NCBI GenBank assembly: GCA_030041985.1
Contig: JASIAM010000117.1
Coordinates: forward strand, 1-32,773
Direction: 5' to 3'
From: Bryobacteraceae bacterium
GTDB taxonomy: Bacteria > Acidobacteriota > Terriglobia > Bryobacterales > Bryobacteraceae
Length of the DNA: 32,773 nt
The position numbers and the translations under genes are program-made. Position 1 is the stretch's first letter, and every line of letters begins with the position of its first letter. Below the pieces are notes generated by a model. The model saw only the letters and a list, made by a program, of their open reading frames with translations. It made no database searches and was not told where the DNA came from. Shown here in pieces: positions 1 to 8,169 of the stretch.

Positions 1-39
1 AGCGCGACGTCAAGGGCAGTCAACTCAAAAATACAATTA

Positions 40-420
40 TTAATTTACGCAATTAAGCACTAGAATCAGGCAATACTCAAGCGCCGTCGCCGCTATCATT
101 CCATCGGTCACGCCAAGAGGGCGACCCGCAGCCTGGCGCTGGGCATCTAGGACCCCCCATCGGTCAGCAATGGCTTGCGTCACCGGAAGTACGCGCCGGC
201 CAAACCAGCGCGGGACGGTGACTTCAATAAATTGCTCCAGTTGTGTCCGCCGCGCGCCCTCCGAAAGAAGGGTTGTGCCCCGGCGAATTTCGCCAATGGT
301 CACCACGCTCAGAAATTGGGACTCCTTTGCCTGGCGCTCCAGCCATGCGGCAACGTTGGCGTCCGGGAGAGGACGCAGGGTTTCTGACAGAACGTTGGTG
401 TCGAGAAGAAAACCGCTCAC
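40..420 (-). CDS. VapC-type PIN-domain toxin, C-terminally shortened
   Basis: This is a PIN-domain ribonuclease, the toxin of a type II toxin-antitoxin pair; family members cleave RNA and are held inactive by the partner antitoxin. The N-terminal FLLDTNVLSE motif supplies the first acidic residue (D7), E44 sits in a GEIRRG motif, and D106 lies before the IAATA helix, so three of the catalytic acids are present. I chose the GTG at 420 because it overlaps the antitoxin stop as GTGA and gives a usual VapC N-terminus; a GTG at 438 is also open. The protein stops after LILVLNCVN, where relatives continue with roughly TRNVxDF and about 10 more residues, so the tail is missing. The DNA there is unusually AT-rich. 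Activity is therefore uncertain. Confidence 0.8.
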   Translation of the reverse strand: MSGFLLDTNVLSETLRPLPDANVAAWLERQAKESQFLSVVTIGEIRRGTTLLSEGARRTQLEQFIEVTVPRWFGRRVLPVTQAIADRWGVLDAQRQAAGRPLGVTDGMIAATALEYCLILVLNCVN

Positions 421-677
421 GACAAATCGATCGGGCACGCAGTTGAAGGGTTGCGCCGAAAGATGGTGTCAATTTCCTCGTTCGCAAGTAAGCCTCGCAC
501 CGGTTCGGAAAGCTCCATCAGATTCTCGGCGGAAGCCCTAGCAGGGAGAGTGCCGGGAAGATGCACAGCCTCTTCGAGCAAGTCCGCAGCAACCGCCTCA
601 ATCGCCCGTCCCTGCACGGCAGCTTGGCGCGCGAGTTCGGCCTGCACTTCAGGCCTGATGTCAACCACGATAGTCAT
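417..677 (-). CDS. VapB-like antitoxin
   Basis: This 86-residue protein lies directly upstream of the PIN toxin and overlaps it by four bases, the usual antitoxin-first order. Its N-terminus (MTIVVDIRPEVQAELARQA) followed by an alpha-helical stretch ending LLEEAVHLP resembles a ribbon-helix-helix DNA-binding region. The C-terminal part, with ENLMELSEPVRGLL and IDTIFRRNPS, would wrap the toxin. The ATG at 677 is preceded by AAGGA at a spacing of seven bases. An upstream TTG at 695 is in frame but has no ribosome binding site. Antitoxins of this type usually repress their own promoter, which would lie in 678-866. The family assignment comes mainly from context. Confidence 0.7.
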   Translation of the reverse strand: MTIVVDIRPEVQAELARQAAVQGRAIEAVAADLLEEAVHLPGTLPARASAENLMELSEPVRGLLANEEIDTIFRRNPSTACPIDLS

Positions 678-866
678 GTCCCATTCCTTGGGCAATTGCA
701 GGATACCTTACGACCGATCGGCCCGCTTTGTCACGTCCAATGAACTCTGTCTGCCGCCAGCCGCCGCCGGTCTGTCAGGCGTAATTGATCCTGGCGCATG
801 CTATTGCAGGGTTCTAAACTAACTTTTCGGCGTGATGCCCATATTATTCTGTAACGAGGAGGCTGA
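678..866. promoter_or_regulatory. Divergent intergenic region with possible plus-strand promoter
   Basis: These 189 bases separate the toxin-antitoxin pair (leftward) from the TIGR03435 gene (rightward) and must hold both promoters. On the plus strand TATTAT at 842-847 is a reasonable -10 element, and GAGGAGG at 856-862 is a strong ribosome binding site for the ATG at 867. I see no convincing -35 element. No coding potential stands out. Confidence 0.3.
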
Positions 867-1619
867 ATGCCACGCTTTACGCCTGCTGCCCGGTTCGTGT
901 GGGCTGGGTTGGTCGTTACCGCTGGCGCCTTCGTCCAGGACGCCGCTTCCCTACCACGTTTCGAAGTGGCTTCGATCAAGTTAAGCACTTCAAACGACTC
1001 AGGGTCGCGAAATGACTTCGGTGGCGCGAATGTTGTGTTCCGCAACTATGTGCTCAGCGGCATCCTCCAGAACGCCTTCATGGTGGATTGGCTTGCCCTG
1101 GAAGCGCCGGCTTGGCTATACGACGAGCGGTTCGATATCACGGCCAAAGTTCCGGACGAAAAGGCGAGCTTGGACCAGCGCCGCCAGATGCTCCAAGCGC
1201 TGCTGATTGATCGCTTCGGCCTTGTCTTTCATCACGAGACCAAAACGCGCGCAGGGTTTGCGTTGGTGGTCGCCAAGAACGGCCCGAAGATCCAGCCGGT
1301 TCCAGATGTTGGCAGCCATAACAATGACAACCGGCCTGGAAAGATACAGCGACAGCGCACGACAATCGGCGATTTCGCTTCGGCCCTCTCGTACCTTCTC
1401 CGGCAGCCGGTCGTTAACCAGACCAACATGGAAGGCCGGTACAACGTGGTGCTGACCTACACGCCCGAGCGCGGTCCCGATTTGCCGCCCGACGCCAACG
1501 ATGGACCGTCAATCTTTACCGCGCTGGAGGAACAGCTTGGCCTGAAGCTCGAGCCGCGTAAAGTGCCGGTGGACATTTTTGTCGTCGATCATTGCGAGAA
1601 GATGCCAACGGAGAACTAA
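867..1619 (+). CDS. TIGR03435-family secreted protein
   Basis: This 250-residue protein belongs to the TIGR03435 family, found almost only in Acidobacteriota and often in many copies per genome; its function is unknown. A short hydrophobic segment near residues 10-27 looks like an export signal. The mature part begins with the family-typical FEVASIKLS. It continues with a DERFDITAKVP segment, RQMLQALLIDRFGLVFHHETK, and ends with FTALEEQLGLKLEPRKVPV and a final IFVVDH, all of which match the family pattern along its full length. The ATG has an excellent GAGGAGG site upstream. Unlike many copies it is not beside an obvious BlaR-type peptidase or sigma factor. Confidence 0.85.
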   Translation: MPRFTPAARFVWAGLVVTAGAFVQDAASLPRFEVASIKLSTSNDSGSRNDFGGANVVFRNYVLSGILQNAFMVDWLALEAPAWLYDERFDITAKVPDEKASLDQRRQMLQALLIDRFGLVFHHETKTRAGFALVVAKNGPKIQPVPDVGSHNNDNRPGKIQRQRTTIGDFASALSYLLRQPVVNQTNMEGRYNVVLTYTPERGPDLPPDANDGPSIFTALEEQLGLKLEPRKVPVDIFVVDHCEKMPTEN

Positions 1620-1747
1620 GTCGTGCTCCGAGTTTCTTGAGATTGCACTCCAGTACCGGCCGCCAGAACCAGTCACTTGGTTGTAGACATCTCAAATTTA
1701 TCGGAGCAAACCGCAGAAAAACTCCACCGCGTACTACAATTTGTCCG

Positions 1748-2974
1748 ATGGGTGTTTCGCCCACGAGTCCCTCTCCGGCCCCCGAATCAGCATTGCCGGC
1801 GCCTCATTCCGCCGGCAGAACTCTCGCGGGTTTTTTGTTATCCGGTTTTTTGATGGCCTTGCCGGGCGCAATCTTACCGGTGTGGGGTTTCTATCGTGAC
1901 CCGCCACGTTTCGTCACGGCAGGAAATTATTTCTTGAGCCTCGCTGGTGGGATGGCGCTCTCGCTTCTGCTGGCCAGGCGTCTCCTCTCGTGGCGGGGCG
2001 CTGGTTTTCTTTTGGTCTTCGCCTGCTGCCTGTCGTGCGCGGCATTAGCCAGCCTCGCGCTCGTCTCGCCCCTCTCGTCAGCGTGGTGGCGCGTTCCGGG
2101 GCTGTTCACCACCGGACTGGGGGCTGGTTGGCTCAACGTGGGATTGTTCCATGTCATCTCGCGGTGCGATTCGCCGGATGCCGCTCGAAGCGTGAACCGC
2201 GGCGGTGTCTGGTACGGGCTGGGGTGCGTGGCGGTTACTCTGCTCGCCGCGGTGACCTTCCCGGCATTCGCCGCGCCATTGATCGTTTTGTTGATGGCCA
2301 TTGTTCCCGGTATTTTTGCGGCCGTTTACCGGCGCGCGACCGCTCCCGAGCCTGCCCTGCCTCCCACGGATGCGCCACGGCGCGATGCTCCGGCGGACTC
2401 CCGCGGGGCTGATTTCCCGAACCTGGGAGCAGTCCTGTTCGCGCTGCTGCTATTCTTTCAGTTTGGTTGCGAGTGGTCGATTGCCGGCTGGCTGCCTCTG
2501 TTTCTCATCCGCCGGGTAGGCCTGAGTCCGGCCGCCGCACTGCGTACTCTGGCGGTTTATTGGTTATCTCTTCTGCTCGGCAGATTGCTTGCGGTGCCAG
2601 CGCTATCGGTCGTCCGCCGTGGATTGCTGCTCGGGGCGAGCGTGGTGGGCGCCCTGTTCGGCTGTCTCCTGCTCTTCGTCACCAATAATATGTTTGGCGC
2701 ACTGACCGGAGTCCTGCTGGTGGGAGGAGGCTATGCCAGCATCTACCCGCTGGTAGCTGAGGCGATCGGACATCGTTTCCCCTACTACCATCCCGGCTTC
2801 TTTAGCCGCGTTTTCGGCCTCGCCACCTTGAGTGGTTTGCTGGCGCCAGCCATCTTGGGATTTGCCGCATCGAGATTTGGTATCGGTGTGGTCATGGGGA
2901 TACCGCTGCTCGGCACCTGTATAGTGCTGGTGCTGCTGGTTTCGATTTGGGTGGAGTCGCGCCTGGCTTTATGA
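1748..2974 (+). CDS. MFS transporter
   Basis: This 408-residue integral membrane protein is a major facilitator superfamily transporter by its alternating hydrophobic segments: about six before and six after a polar central loop (roughly residues 190-220, rich in Ala, Pro, Asp and Arg). The segment FFQFGCEWSIAGWLPLFLI starts the second half, as in sugar-type MFS proteins. The substrate cannot be read from the sequence. I chose the ATG at 1748 because the 52 codons before it in the same frame are polar and lie in the gap after the TIGR03435 gene; the ribosome binding site is weak. Its stop overlaps the dacB start as ATGA, so the two are probably co-transcribed. Peptide or muropeptide transport is possible from context but unproven. 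Confidence 0.75.
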   Translation: MGVSPTSPSPAPESALPAPHSAGRTLAGFLLSGFLMALPGAILPVWGFYRDPPRFVTAGNYFLSLAGGMALSLLLARRLLSWRGAGFLLVFACCLSCAALASLALVSPLSSAWWRVPGLFTTGLGAGWLNVGLFHVISRCDSPDAARSVNRGGVWYGLGCVAVTLLAAVTFPAFAAPLIVLLMAIVPGIFAAVYRRATAPEPALPPTDAPRRDAPADSRGADFPNLGAVLFALLLFFQFGCEWSIAGWLPLFLIRRVGLSPAAALRTLAVYWLSLLLGRLLAVPALSVVRRGLLLGASVVGALFGCLLLFVTNNMFGALTGVLLVGGGYASIYPLVAEAIGHRFPYYHPGFFSRVFGLATLSGLLAPAILGFAASRFGIGVVMGIPLLGTCIVLVLLVSIWVESRLAL

Positions 2975-4443
2975 GATTTGGCCGCACCAGCTTCGTTCTG
3001 GCCCTTGCGATCGAACTCTCCGCGGCAACCTTATCGCAGAAGATCCCCTTCCTGATCGAAGCATCGCCCGCCGCCCGCAGTGCCTTCTGGGGCATCCAGA
3101 TTTTCGACCTTTCTACCGGCAGAACGCTCTATTCCCTCAATTCTTCCCACCTGTTCCTCCCGGCTTCGAATGCCAAGCTGTTCACCGCCGCGCTGGCTCT
3201 TGACCGCCTCGGGCCGGATTTTCGCTTCCGCACACGCGTTCTCTCCCAAACTGCGCCGGATGAAGCGGGCGTGATTCACGGGAGCATCCGTCTGGTGGGC
3301 GGCGGCGACCCCAACCTCTCTGCTCGCGCAGTGCCCTATCGCGTGGGGCCTGCAACCGGCGACCCGCTCGTACATCTGGAGGACCTGGCCGATCAGGTTG
3401 CCGCCCACGGCGTGACACGAATCGAAGGCGGCATCGTGGGCGACGACACCTGGTATGTCTGGGAGCCTTACCCTGATGGCTGGGCCGTTGACGACGCTCA
3501 CTACGATTACGGCGCTCCCGTTTCCGCCCTCACCGTCAACGACAACTCTTTTACTTTGACCCTGCATCCTGGCGAGCGGACGGGAGACTTGGCGGACCTG
3601 GACCTCTTACCGCCGGTGGAGTATTACGCCATCGATAATCGCGTGCGCACCGCGCCGCCAGGCGGAGCGCCGAAAATCTGGCTCGATCGGCAGCCAGGCA
3701 GCCGCCAACTGCGGCTTTGGGGCGCCCTGCCCGTGGATGGTCCCGCGCAAGCCCTCGTGCTAGCCGTGGATGATCCCGCCGCATACGCCGCGCGCGCGTT
3801 TCGCGCGGCGCTCGAGAACCGCGGCATCGTGGTCGAAGGCGGAGTAACCGCGCGTCACCGTTTCCCCAATGAACCGGCGATGAGTGAACCTGATGACTCC
3901 TTTGAACTGGCCAGCTACGAATCCGCTCCCCTAATTGACGACCTCGGTATCACCGCCAAAGTCAGCCAGAATCTACACGCCGAACTGGCCCTGCGCGCGG
4001 TTGCCCGCGCTCGCGGAGGAGTGGGTAGCCGCCAGGAGGGTTTGGACGAAATGAAGGCGTTTCTCGAGGAAATCGGCATTAGCGGGAACGCATACAGCTT
4101 CAACGACGCTTCCGGCCTGGACCGGACTGATCTTGTCACCCCCGCGGCCGTGATCAAGCTGCTCCGCCACATGTACGCGTCGCGTGAGCACGAAAGCTGG
4201 ATAGCCCTGCTGCCCATAGGCGGACAGGACGGCACGCTGAGCGCGCGCTTCCCGGATGTGCCCGGGGCCGCCCGGATTCATGCCAAGACCGGCAGCCTCA
4301 CGCATGTCGCGGCGCTCTCCGGCTATGCCCAGCGCAAGGACGGCTCCTGGATCGCGTTTTCCATTCTGGTGAACAACTACAATGGGCCGGCGGCCGAGAT
4401 CCGTAGCGTGATCGATCGCATTTGTACTTTAATATTGGAATAG
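2971..4443 (+). CDS. dacB: D-alanyl-D-alanine carboxypeptidase/endopeptidase (PBP4 type, peptidase S13)
   Basis: This 490-residue periplasmic enzyme trims or cleaves peptidoglycan cross-links. A hydrophobic N-terminal signal (about residues 7-20) is followed by the three penicillin-binding motifs in the expected order: SNAK at 66-69 with the nucleophilic serine, SQN at 332-334, and KTG at 439-441. The long insertion between the first two motifs is typical of the S13 family, as is GGGDPNLSA. I chose the ATG at 2971 because it overlaps the MFS stop (ATGA) and gives a good signal peptide; an in-frame start at 2947 would lie deep in the MFS gene. FmdB begins ten bases after its stop. Length and motifs indicate an intact enzyme. 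Confidence 0.92.
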   Translation: MRFGRTSFVLALAIELSAATLSQKIPFLIEASPAARSAFWGIQIFDLSTGRTLYSLNSSHLFLPASNAKLFTAALALDRLGPDFRFRTRVLSQTAPDEAGVIHGSIRLVGGGDPNLSARAVPYRVGPATGDPLVHLEDLADQVAAHGVTRIEGGIVGDDTWYVWEPYPDGWAVDDAHYDYGAPVSALTVNDNSFTLTLHPGERTGDLADLDLLPPVEYYAIDNRVRTAPPGGAPKIWLDRQPGSRQLRLWGALPVDGPAQALVLAVDDPAAYAARAFRAALENRGIVVEGGVTARHRFPNEPAMSEPDDSFELASYESAPLIDDLGITAKVSQNLHAELALRAVARARGGVGSRQEGLDEMKAFLEEIGISGNAYSFNDASGLDRTDLVTPAAVIKLLRHMYASREHESWIALLPIGGQDGTLSARFPDVPGAARIHAKTGSLTHVAALSGYAQRKDGSWIAFSILVNNYNGPAAEIRSVIDRICTLILE

Positions 4444-4453
4444 GAACAATGCC

Positions 4454-4687
4454 ATGCCAATCTACGAATACCTCTGCGAAGACTGTGGGACGAAGTTTGA
4501 GAAACTGGTGCGCCGCGCTTCTCAGGCGTCCGAAGTGGAGTGCCCCTCTTGCGGGCAGAACCATCTCCGGCAGGAACTTTCCACCTTTGCCGCCCATGCC
4601 AACGGCAGTTCGAAGGCCGAGGACGCGCCCGTCTGCCCGAGCGGGCAATGCAGCAACCCCGGGATGTGCGGCATGAACTTCAACTAA
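4454..4687 (+). CDS. FmdB family zinc-ribbon protein
   Basis: This 77-residue protein is a member of the FmdB regulatory-protein family. It begins MPIYEYLCEDCG, the family signature, and carries two CxxC knuckles (CEDC near residue 8 and CPSC near residue 31) that would bind one zinc ion. The C-terminal tail has further cysteines (CPSGQC and a final MCGMN). The original FmdB was linked to formamide/amide gene regulation, but most members have no established role. It follows dacB by ten bases and is probably its operon partner. A perfect hairpin directly after the stop may end the transcript. Confidence 0.88.
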   Translation: MPIYEYLCEDCGTKFEKLVRRASQASEVECPSCGQNHLRQELSTFAAHANGSSKAEDAPVCPSGQCSNPGMCGMNFN

Positions 4688-4692
4688 GTGGG

Positions 4693-4710
4693 GCCGGGCT
4701 TCTGCCCGGC
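4693..4710. repeat. GC-rich hairpin after fmdB-like gene
   Basis: GCCGGGC at 4693-4699 and GCCCGGC at 4704-4710 form a perfect seven-base stem with the loop TTCT. It lies five bases after the fmdB stop, between converging genes. No T-run follows, so it may be an RNA-stabilising or REP-like palindrome rather than a classic terminator. The rest of 4688-4868 shows nothing else I can name. Confidence 0.55.
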
Positions 4711-4868
4711 GCTCCCGGTTGCCGGCGTGCACTTCTGCGCTCCAAGTTTCTCCAGTGGGCGCGACGATATCCGACAGAATCTCGACGGTCCTCTTCATTC
4801 GGCCAAGCAGCGACGTAGTGTTCTGTTTAGCGCGTGCGGCTTTTCTATTGGACTGCTCAGCTTGGCAT

Positions 4869-5456
4869 TCACTCCAACGGAATCTCAAAATAAAGCAGCT
4901 CCTTACCGGAACTCGCTTCCGTGAGGCCGCTCAAATAGATCACCGATCCCCGCTGGAGGCCGGTCTGAAAGTAGAAAAATCCGCTCGCGGAATTTCCCGC
5001 CGGCAGCATTTTAGCCGCAAACGCGCGGCCTTCCACCTCCCAGACATTGAGCGGGTTCTTCGGCCGTCTCACCGGCACTGGACCATTGGGCAGCGGCGGC
5101 GCGTCGGGGCCGTGAAGATATTTCACATCGCTCGCCGGGGTTGCGTCCACGTGGTTCTCATTGGGGCCAACGTATTCCGCTTTCAGATTCTCCAGCCGGA
5201 TGGCTTGCGCCCCATCGTTCTGAATCACCACCAGGACCGGCAAAATTCCGCGCTGATACAGGTCCAGCTTGCCAAAAGCGGTCTTCTCTTTGTCCGCAGT
5301 ATGATACGGATCCACGCCGATGGTCACTGCGCCATTGGTCTGGTGGTGGTCATAACTGGCAGCGGGCCCCGGCCGGAAAGACTGCGTCTGCTTGTCCGCT
5401 GCAAACGCCACAGATATACTCAAGATAAGAGCCAAACGTTTGAAAATAAAAGGCAT
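4869..5456 (-). CDS. Secreted protein of unknown function
   Basis: I do not recognise this 195-residue protein. It starts with a clear Sec signal peptide (MPFIFKRLALILSISVAFA, cleavage expected before ADKQ), so it is periplasmic or exported. The mature part mentions no cysteine or known motif. A segment LPVLVVIQNDGAQAIRLENL resembles the edge strands of an immunoglobulin-like or other beta-sandwich fold, and the C-terminus (GFFYFQTGLQRGSVIYLSGL and KELLYFEIPLE) also looks beta-rich. Its ATG at 5456 lies inside the start of the divergent waaA-lpxK gene, so the two overlap head-to-head by about 17 bases. It converges on the fmdB-like gene. Confidence 0.75.
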   Translation of the reverse strand: MPFIFKRLALILSISVAFAADKQTQSFRPGPAASYDHHQTNGAVTIGVDPYHTADKEKTAFGKLDLYQRGILPVLVVIQNDGAQAIRLENLKAEYVGPNENHVDATPASDVKYLHGPDAPPLPNGPVPVRRPKNPLNVWEVEGRAFAAKMLPAGNSASGFFYFQTGLQRGSVIYLSGLTEASSGKELLYFEIPLE

Positions 5457-7821
5457 TTACTTCCTCTACCGCTCCCTTCAGGCGTTTGGATTACCGCTGG
5501 TCCTATTGTATTTCCTGTGGCGCGGCTTGCGGAACCGGGCGTACTGGAAATCCATCCCCGAGCGGTTTGGCTTCGTTTCGCATCTTCTCAAACAGACCGG
5601 TCCCGGCGCCATCTGGTTGCATGCCGTTTCGGTGGGAGAAATTCTGGCTGTGGTGGAACTGTTAAAAGGACTACGGCGCGAATTCCCCCGAACAAAATTT
5701 TTCGTCTCCACGGCAACGGTTGCTGGACGATCTCTCGCCAACGAAAAGCTTTCTGCCCTGGCGAACGGCGTCTTTTTCGCTCCTGTAGATTATGTATGGG
5801 CGGTGCGTCGCGTCCTGCGCACGCTCCAGCCCTCTTTGGTTCTGATCGCGGAAACCGAAATTTGGCCCAACCTGTTCCGGGAGGTGAAGCGCACCGGCGC
5901 GGGCCTGGCGATTCTCAACGGCCGCATTTCCGACCGCGCGCTGCCCCGTTACCGGGCATGGAACTGGCTGTTTCGCGCGGTTCTCCCCGCAGCGGATTGT
6001 ATTCTCGCGCAGACGGATTCCATGCGCGAGCGCTTCGTCAGGCTGGGCGCACCGCCCGATCGCGTCCGCACCGCCGGCAATCTGAAATTCGATTTTGAGC
6101 CACGGCCCGCCCCGCCCGATTCACCCGTATCCGCCCTGTTGAAACGTCTCCAACCCGCCCAAATCTGGATTGCAGCCAGCACCATGCCGGGGGCCTTCGC
6201 AGGAGATGTGGATGAAGACGATGCAGTCATCATCGCTTTCCGTTCCGTTGCGGCTCATTTTCCCGGCCTGCTGCTGATCCTCGCGCCGCGCAAACCGGAA
6301 CAGTTCAGCGTAGTCGCCCGCAAACTGGACGCGGCGGGAGTCCCTTACTTGCGCCGCTCGCGGCTCGAAGAGCACCAGGGCACCCCGCGCGTATTGCTGC
6401 TCGATTCCATTGGCGAGCTGGGCGGCCTCTTCTACGCCGCCGACGTGGTATTCCTCGGCGGCACACTCGCCCACCGGGGAGGGCACAACATCCTGGAACC
6501 GGCCTTCTTCGCCAAGCCCGTGATCATCGGCCCGCACATGGAAAATTTCCAGGCGATCGCTGATGAATTTCGCGCCGCGCAAGCCTGCGTCGAGATCCGC
6601 GAAACTTCCGAACTGGCTGCAGCAGTCGAGCGGCTCCTCTCCGATCCTGCCGAGCGATGCGAACTGGGCCGCCGCGCCCTGGCCTGCGCGCAATCAAAGC
6701 GCGGCGCAGTGGATCGGGCACTCACCGCAGCGCGCGAATTGTACGAGGCGCACGTGCCCGGGTTCCGTCCCGCTCAGCCTTGGCTCACGCTGGGCTGGCC
6801 CCTCGAGCGGCTTTGGACATGGTTTGCCCGGCGGCGCGCGCGCGCGATCGGCCGTCGTCTCCCCATCCCGGTTATCAGCATTGGCAATATCACCATGGGC
6901 GGCACCGGAAAAACGCCCTGCGTGCTGCATCTCGCCGCTGCCTTGCGGAAGCGCGGGTGGAAGCCCGGCATCCTCACACGCGGTTACGGGCGCACTTCGC
7001 TAGAACCGCGATTGCTATTGGCTGCAGGCGCCAAGGCAAGTGCGGAGCGTACGGGCGACGAACCCCAACTTTTTCTCCGTTCCGGGCTTGCTCCGGTGGG
7101 AATCGGCGCTGGCCGCTTCGCCACCGGCACGTTGCTGGCGCGCGAATTCGGCGTCAATGTAGCTCTGCTCGATGACGGTTTGCAGCACCGTAAGCTGGCG
7201 CGCGACGTCGATATCGTGCTGATTGACGCGCTGAATCCCTTGGGAGGCGGCCGCGTCTTCCCGCTGGGCCGCCTCCGCGAGCCGCTCACCGCACTCGCGC
7301 GCGCCAGCATCTTCCTGATCACTCGTTCCGATCAGAGCGATCTGCCAGCATCCATCGAGGCCCCGCTTCGTTCCCATAACCCGCAAGCGCCGATCTTTCG
7401 CGCGCGCCTGGAACCGCGGGCCTGGGTGAATTGCCGCACCGGCGAACGCCACTCGCTCCATGAGCCGCCTTTCGAGCGAGCCGCGGCTTTCTGCGGCGTA
7501 GGCAATCCGCAGTCGTTCCGGCGCATGCTCGAATCTCTCGGTGTGCCGCTGGTAGACTGGCACGAATTTGGCGATCACCATCGCTACCGCCCTCATGAAA
7601 TGAAGCGCATTCGGGCTCATGCCTTAGCGAAGGCTGCCTCGGCTCTCGTTACCACGGCCAAGGATGCAGTGAAACTGGAAGCTACTGCCGAACTGGCAGC
7701 GCCTCTGTCCCTCTACTGGCTCGATGTGGAGTTTGCCATCGAACACCAGGATCGCTTCATGAGCGAGATCGCGAAGCGCTTGTCCCGCGAGGCCAGTTCC
7801 GATATGCGCGGACCAGGTTGA
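5440..7821 (+). CDS. Fusion of Kdo transferase (WaaA/KdtA) and lipid A 4'-kinase (LpxK)
   Basis: One 793-residue reading frame carries two lipid A enzymes. Residues 1 to about 430 match WaaA, which adds Kdo from CMP-Kdo to lipid IVA at the inner face of the inner membrane: an N-terminal anchor, HAVSVGE with the likely catalytic E67, ETEIWPNL at 138-145, and GGTLAHRGGHNILEP from 340. From about residue 450 the protein is LpxK, which phosphorylates the lipid A disaccharide using ATP: IPVISIGNITMGGTGKTP with the Walker A lysine K491, then LLDDGLQHRKL with D578/D579. The join is a short Trp/Arg-rich linker that replaces the usual LpxK membrane helix. I chose the TTG at 5440 because it lines up with WaaA N-termini; no strong ribosome binding site is visible. 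In the pathway LpxK acts just before WaaA. Confidence 0.9.
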   Translation: MKIKGIYFLYRSLQAFGLPLVLLYFLWRGLRNRAYWKSIPERFGFVSHLLKQTGPGAIWLHAVSVGEILAVVELLKGLRREFPRTKFFVSTATVAGRSLANEKLSALANGVFFAPVDYVWAVRRVLRTLQPSLVLIAETEIWPNLFREVKRTGAGLAILNGRISDRALPRYRAWNWLFRAVLPAADCILAQTDSMRERFVRLGAPPDRVRTAGNLKFDFEPRPAPPDSPVSALLKRLQPAQIWIAASTMPGAFAGDVDEDDAVIIAFRSVAAHFPGLLLILAPRKPEQFSVVARKLDAAGVPYLRRSRLEEHQGTPRVLLLDSIGELGGLFYAADVVFLGGTLAHRGGHNILEPAFFAKPVIIGPHMENFQAIADEFRAAQACVEIRETSELAAAVERLLSDPAERCELGRRALACAQSKRGAVDRALTAARELYEAHVPGFRPAQPWLTLGWPLERLWTWFARRRARAIGRRLPIPVISIGNITMGGTGKTPCVLHLAAALRKRGWKPGILTRGYGRTSLEPRLLLAAGAKASAERTGDEPQLFLRSGLAPVGIGAGRFATGTLLAREFGVNVALLDDGLQHRKLARDVDIVLIDALNPLGGGRVFPLGRLREPLTALARASIFLITRSDQSDLPASIEAPLRSHNPQAPIFRARLEPRAWVNCRTGERHSLHEPPFERAAAFCGVGNPQSFRRMLESLGVPLVDWHEFGDHHRYRPHEMKRIRAHALAKAASALVTTAKDAVKLEATAELAAPLSLYWLDVEFAIEHQDRFMSEIAKRLSREASSDMRGPG

Positions 7822-7964
7822 GAAACGGCTTCGGCCGCCGTCTCGCAGCCCCGGTATTCAGAAAACCCAGGTGCACACGCGCAGCCAGCTCGTCCGTATC
7901 GCCCTCGAAGGCTCGCTCGGCCCCTTAAGAAAAGGTTAACCGCAGTAGCGCACAGGACAGCGCG

Positions 7965-8013
7965 GCGTGTCCCTTTCTCCGCGGGCGTTGCGCCAAGGAC
8001 ACGCGCTTCTTTT
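7965..8013 (+). terminator. Probable terminator after waaA-lpxK
   Basis: GCGTGTCC at 7965-7972 and GGACACGC at 7997-8004 form a perfect eight-base stem around a 24-base loop that contains a further GCG/CGC pair. The stem is followed by gcttctttt, a modest T-rich tract. It sits in the 348-base gap (7822-8169) between the fusion gene and the propeller operon. A second small hairpin overlaps the waaA-lpxK stop at about 7820-7844. Confidence 0.45.
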
Positions 8014-8169
8014 GCCAACCTGATTATTCTTGAACCGGATCGCCGTCGGCCCTCCGCATGCCTTCCCCATCGCGTGCCGCGCTGCCTGGCCGCCCGATAC
8101 TTTGTGGCTCGACGTTTTGAGGCTCAACCTTTGAGCGAAGACGCGCTGCGCACTATTCTGGAGAAACAT
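8014..8169 (+). promoter_or_regulatory. Upstream region of the four-gene operon
   Basis: This stretch must hold the promoter for the 8170-21176 operon. The only eye-catching element is an 11-base palindrome, TTGAGGCTCAA, at 8117-8127, with a third TTGAG copy at about 8131-8135, which could be an operator. I see no confident -35/-10 pair. GGAG at 8160-8163 is the ribosome binding site for the ATG at 8170, at a spacing of six bases. Confidence 0.3.

Noticed and set aside
420-438. A longer VapC starting at the GTG at 438
   Set aside because: It has no ribosome binding site, adds residues not typical of VapC, and loses the tidy GTGA overlap at 420.
4719-6098. A 459-codon plus-strand open frame
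   Set aside because: It runs antisense to a signal-peptide-bearing gene and then out of frame through waaA; no domain similarity is visible.
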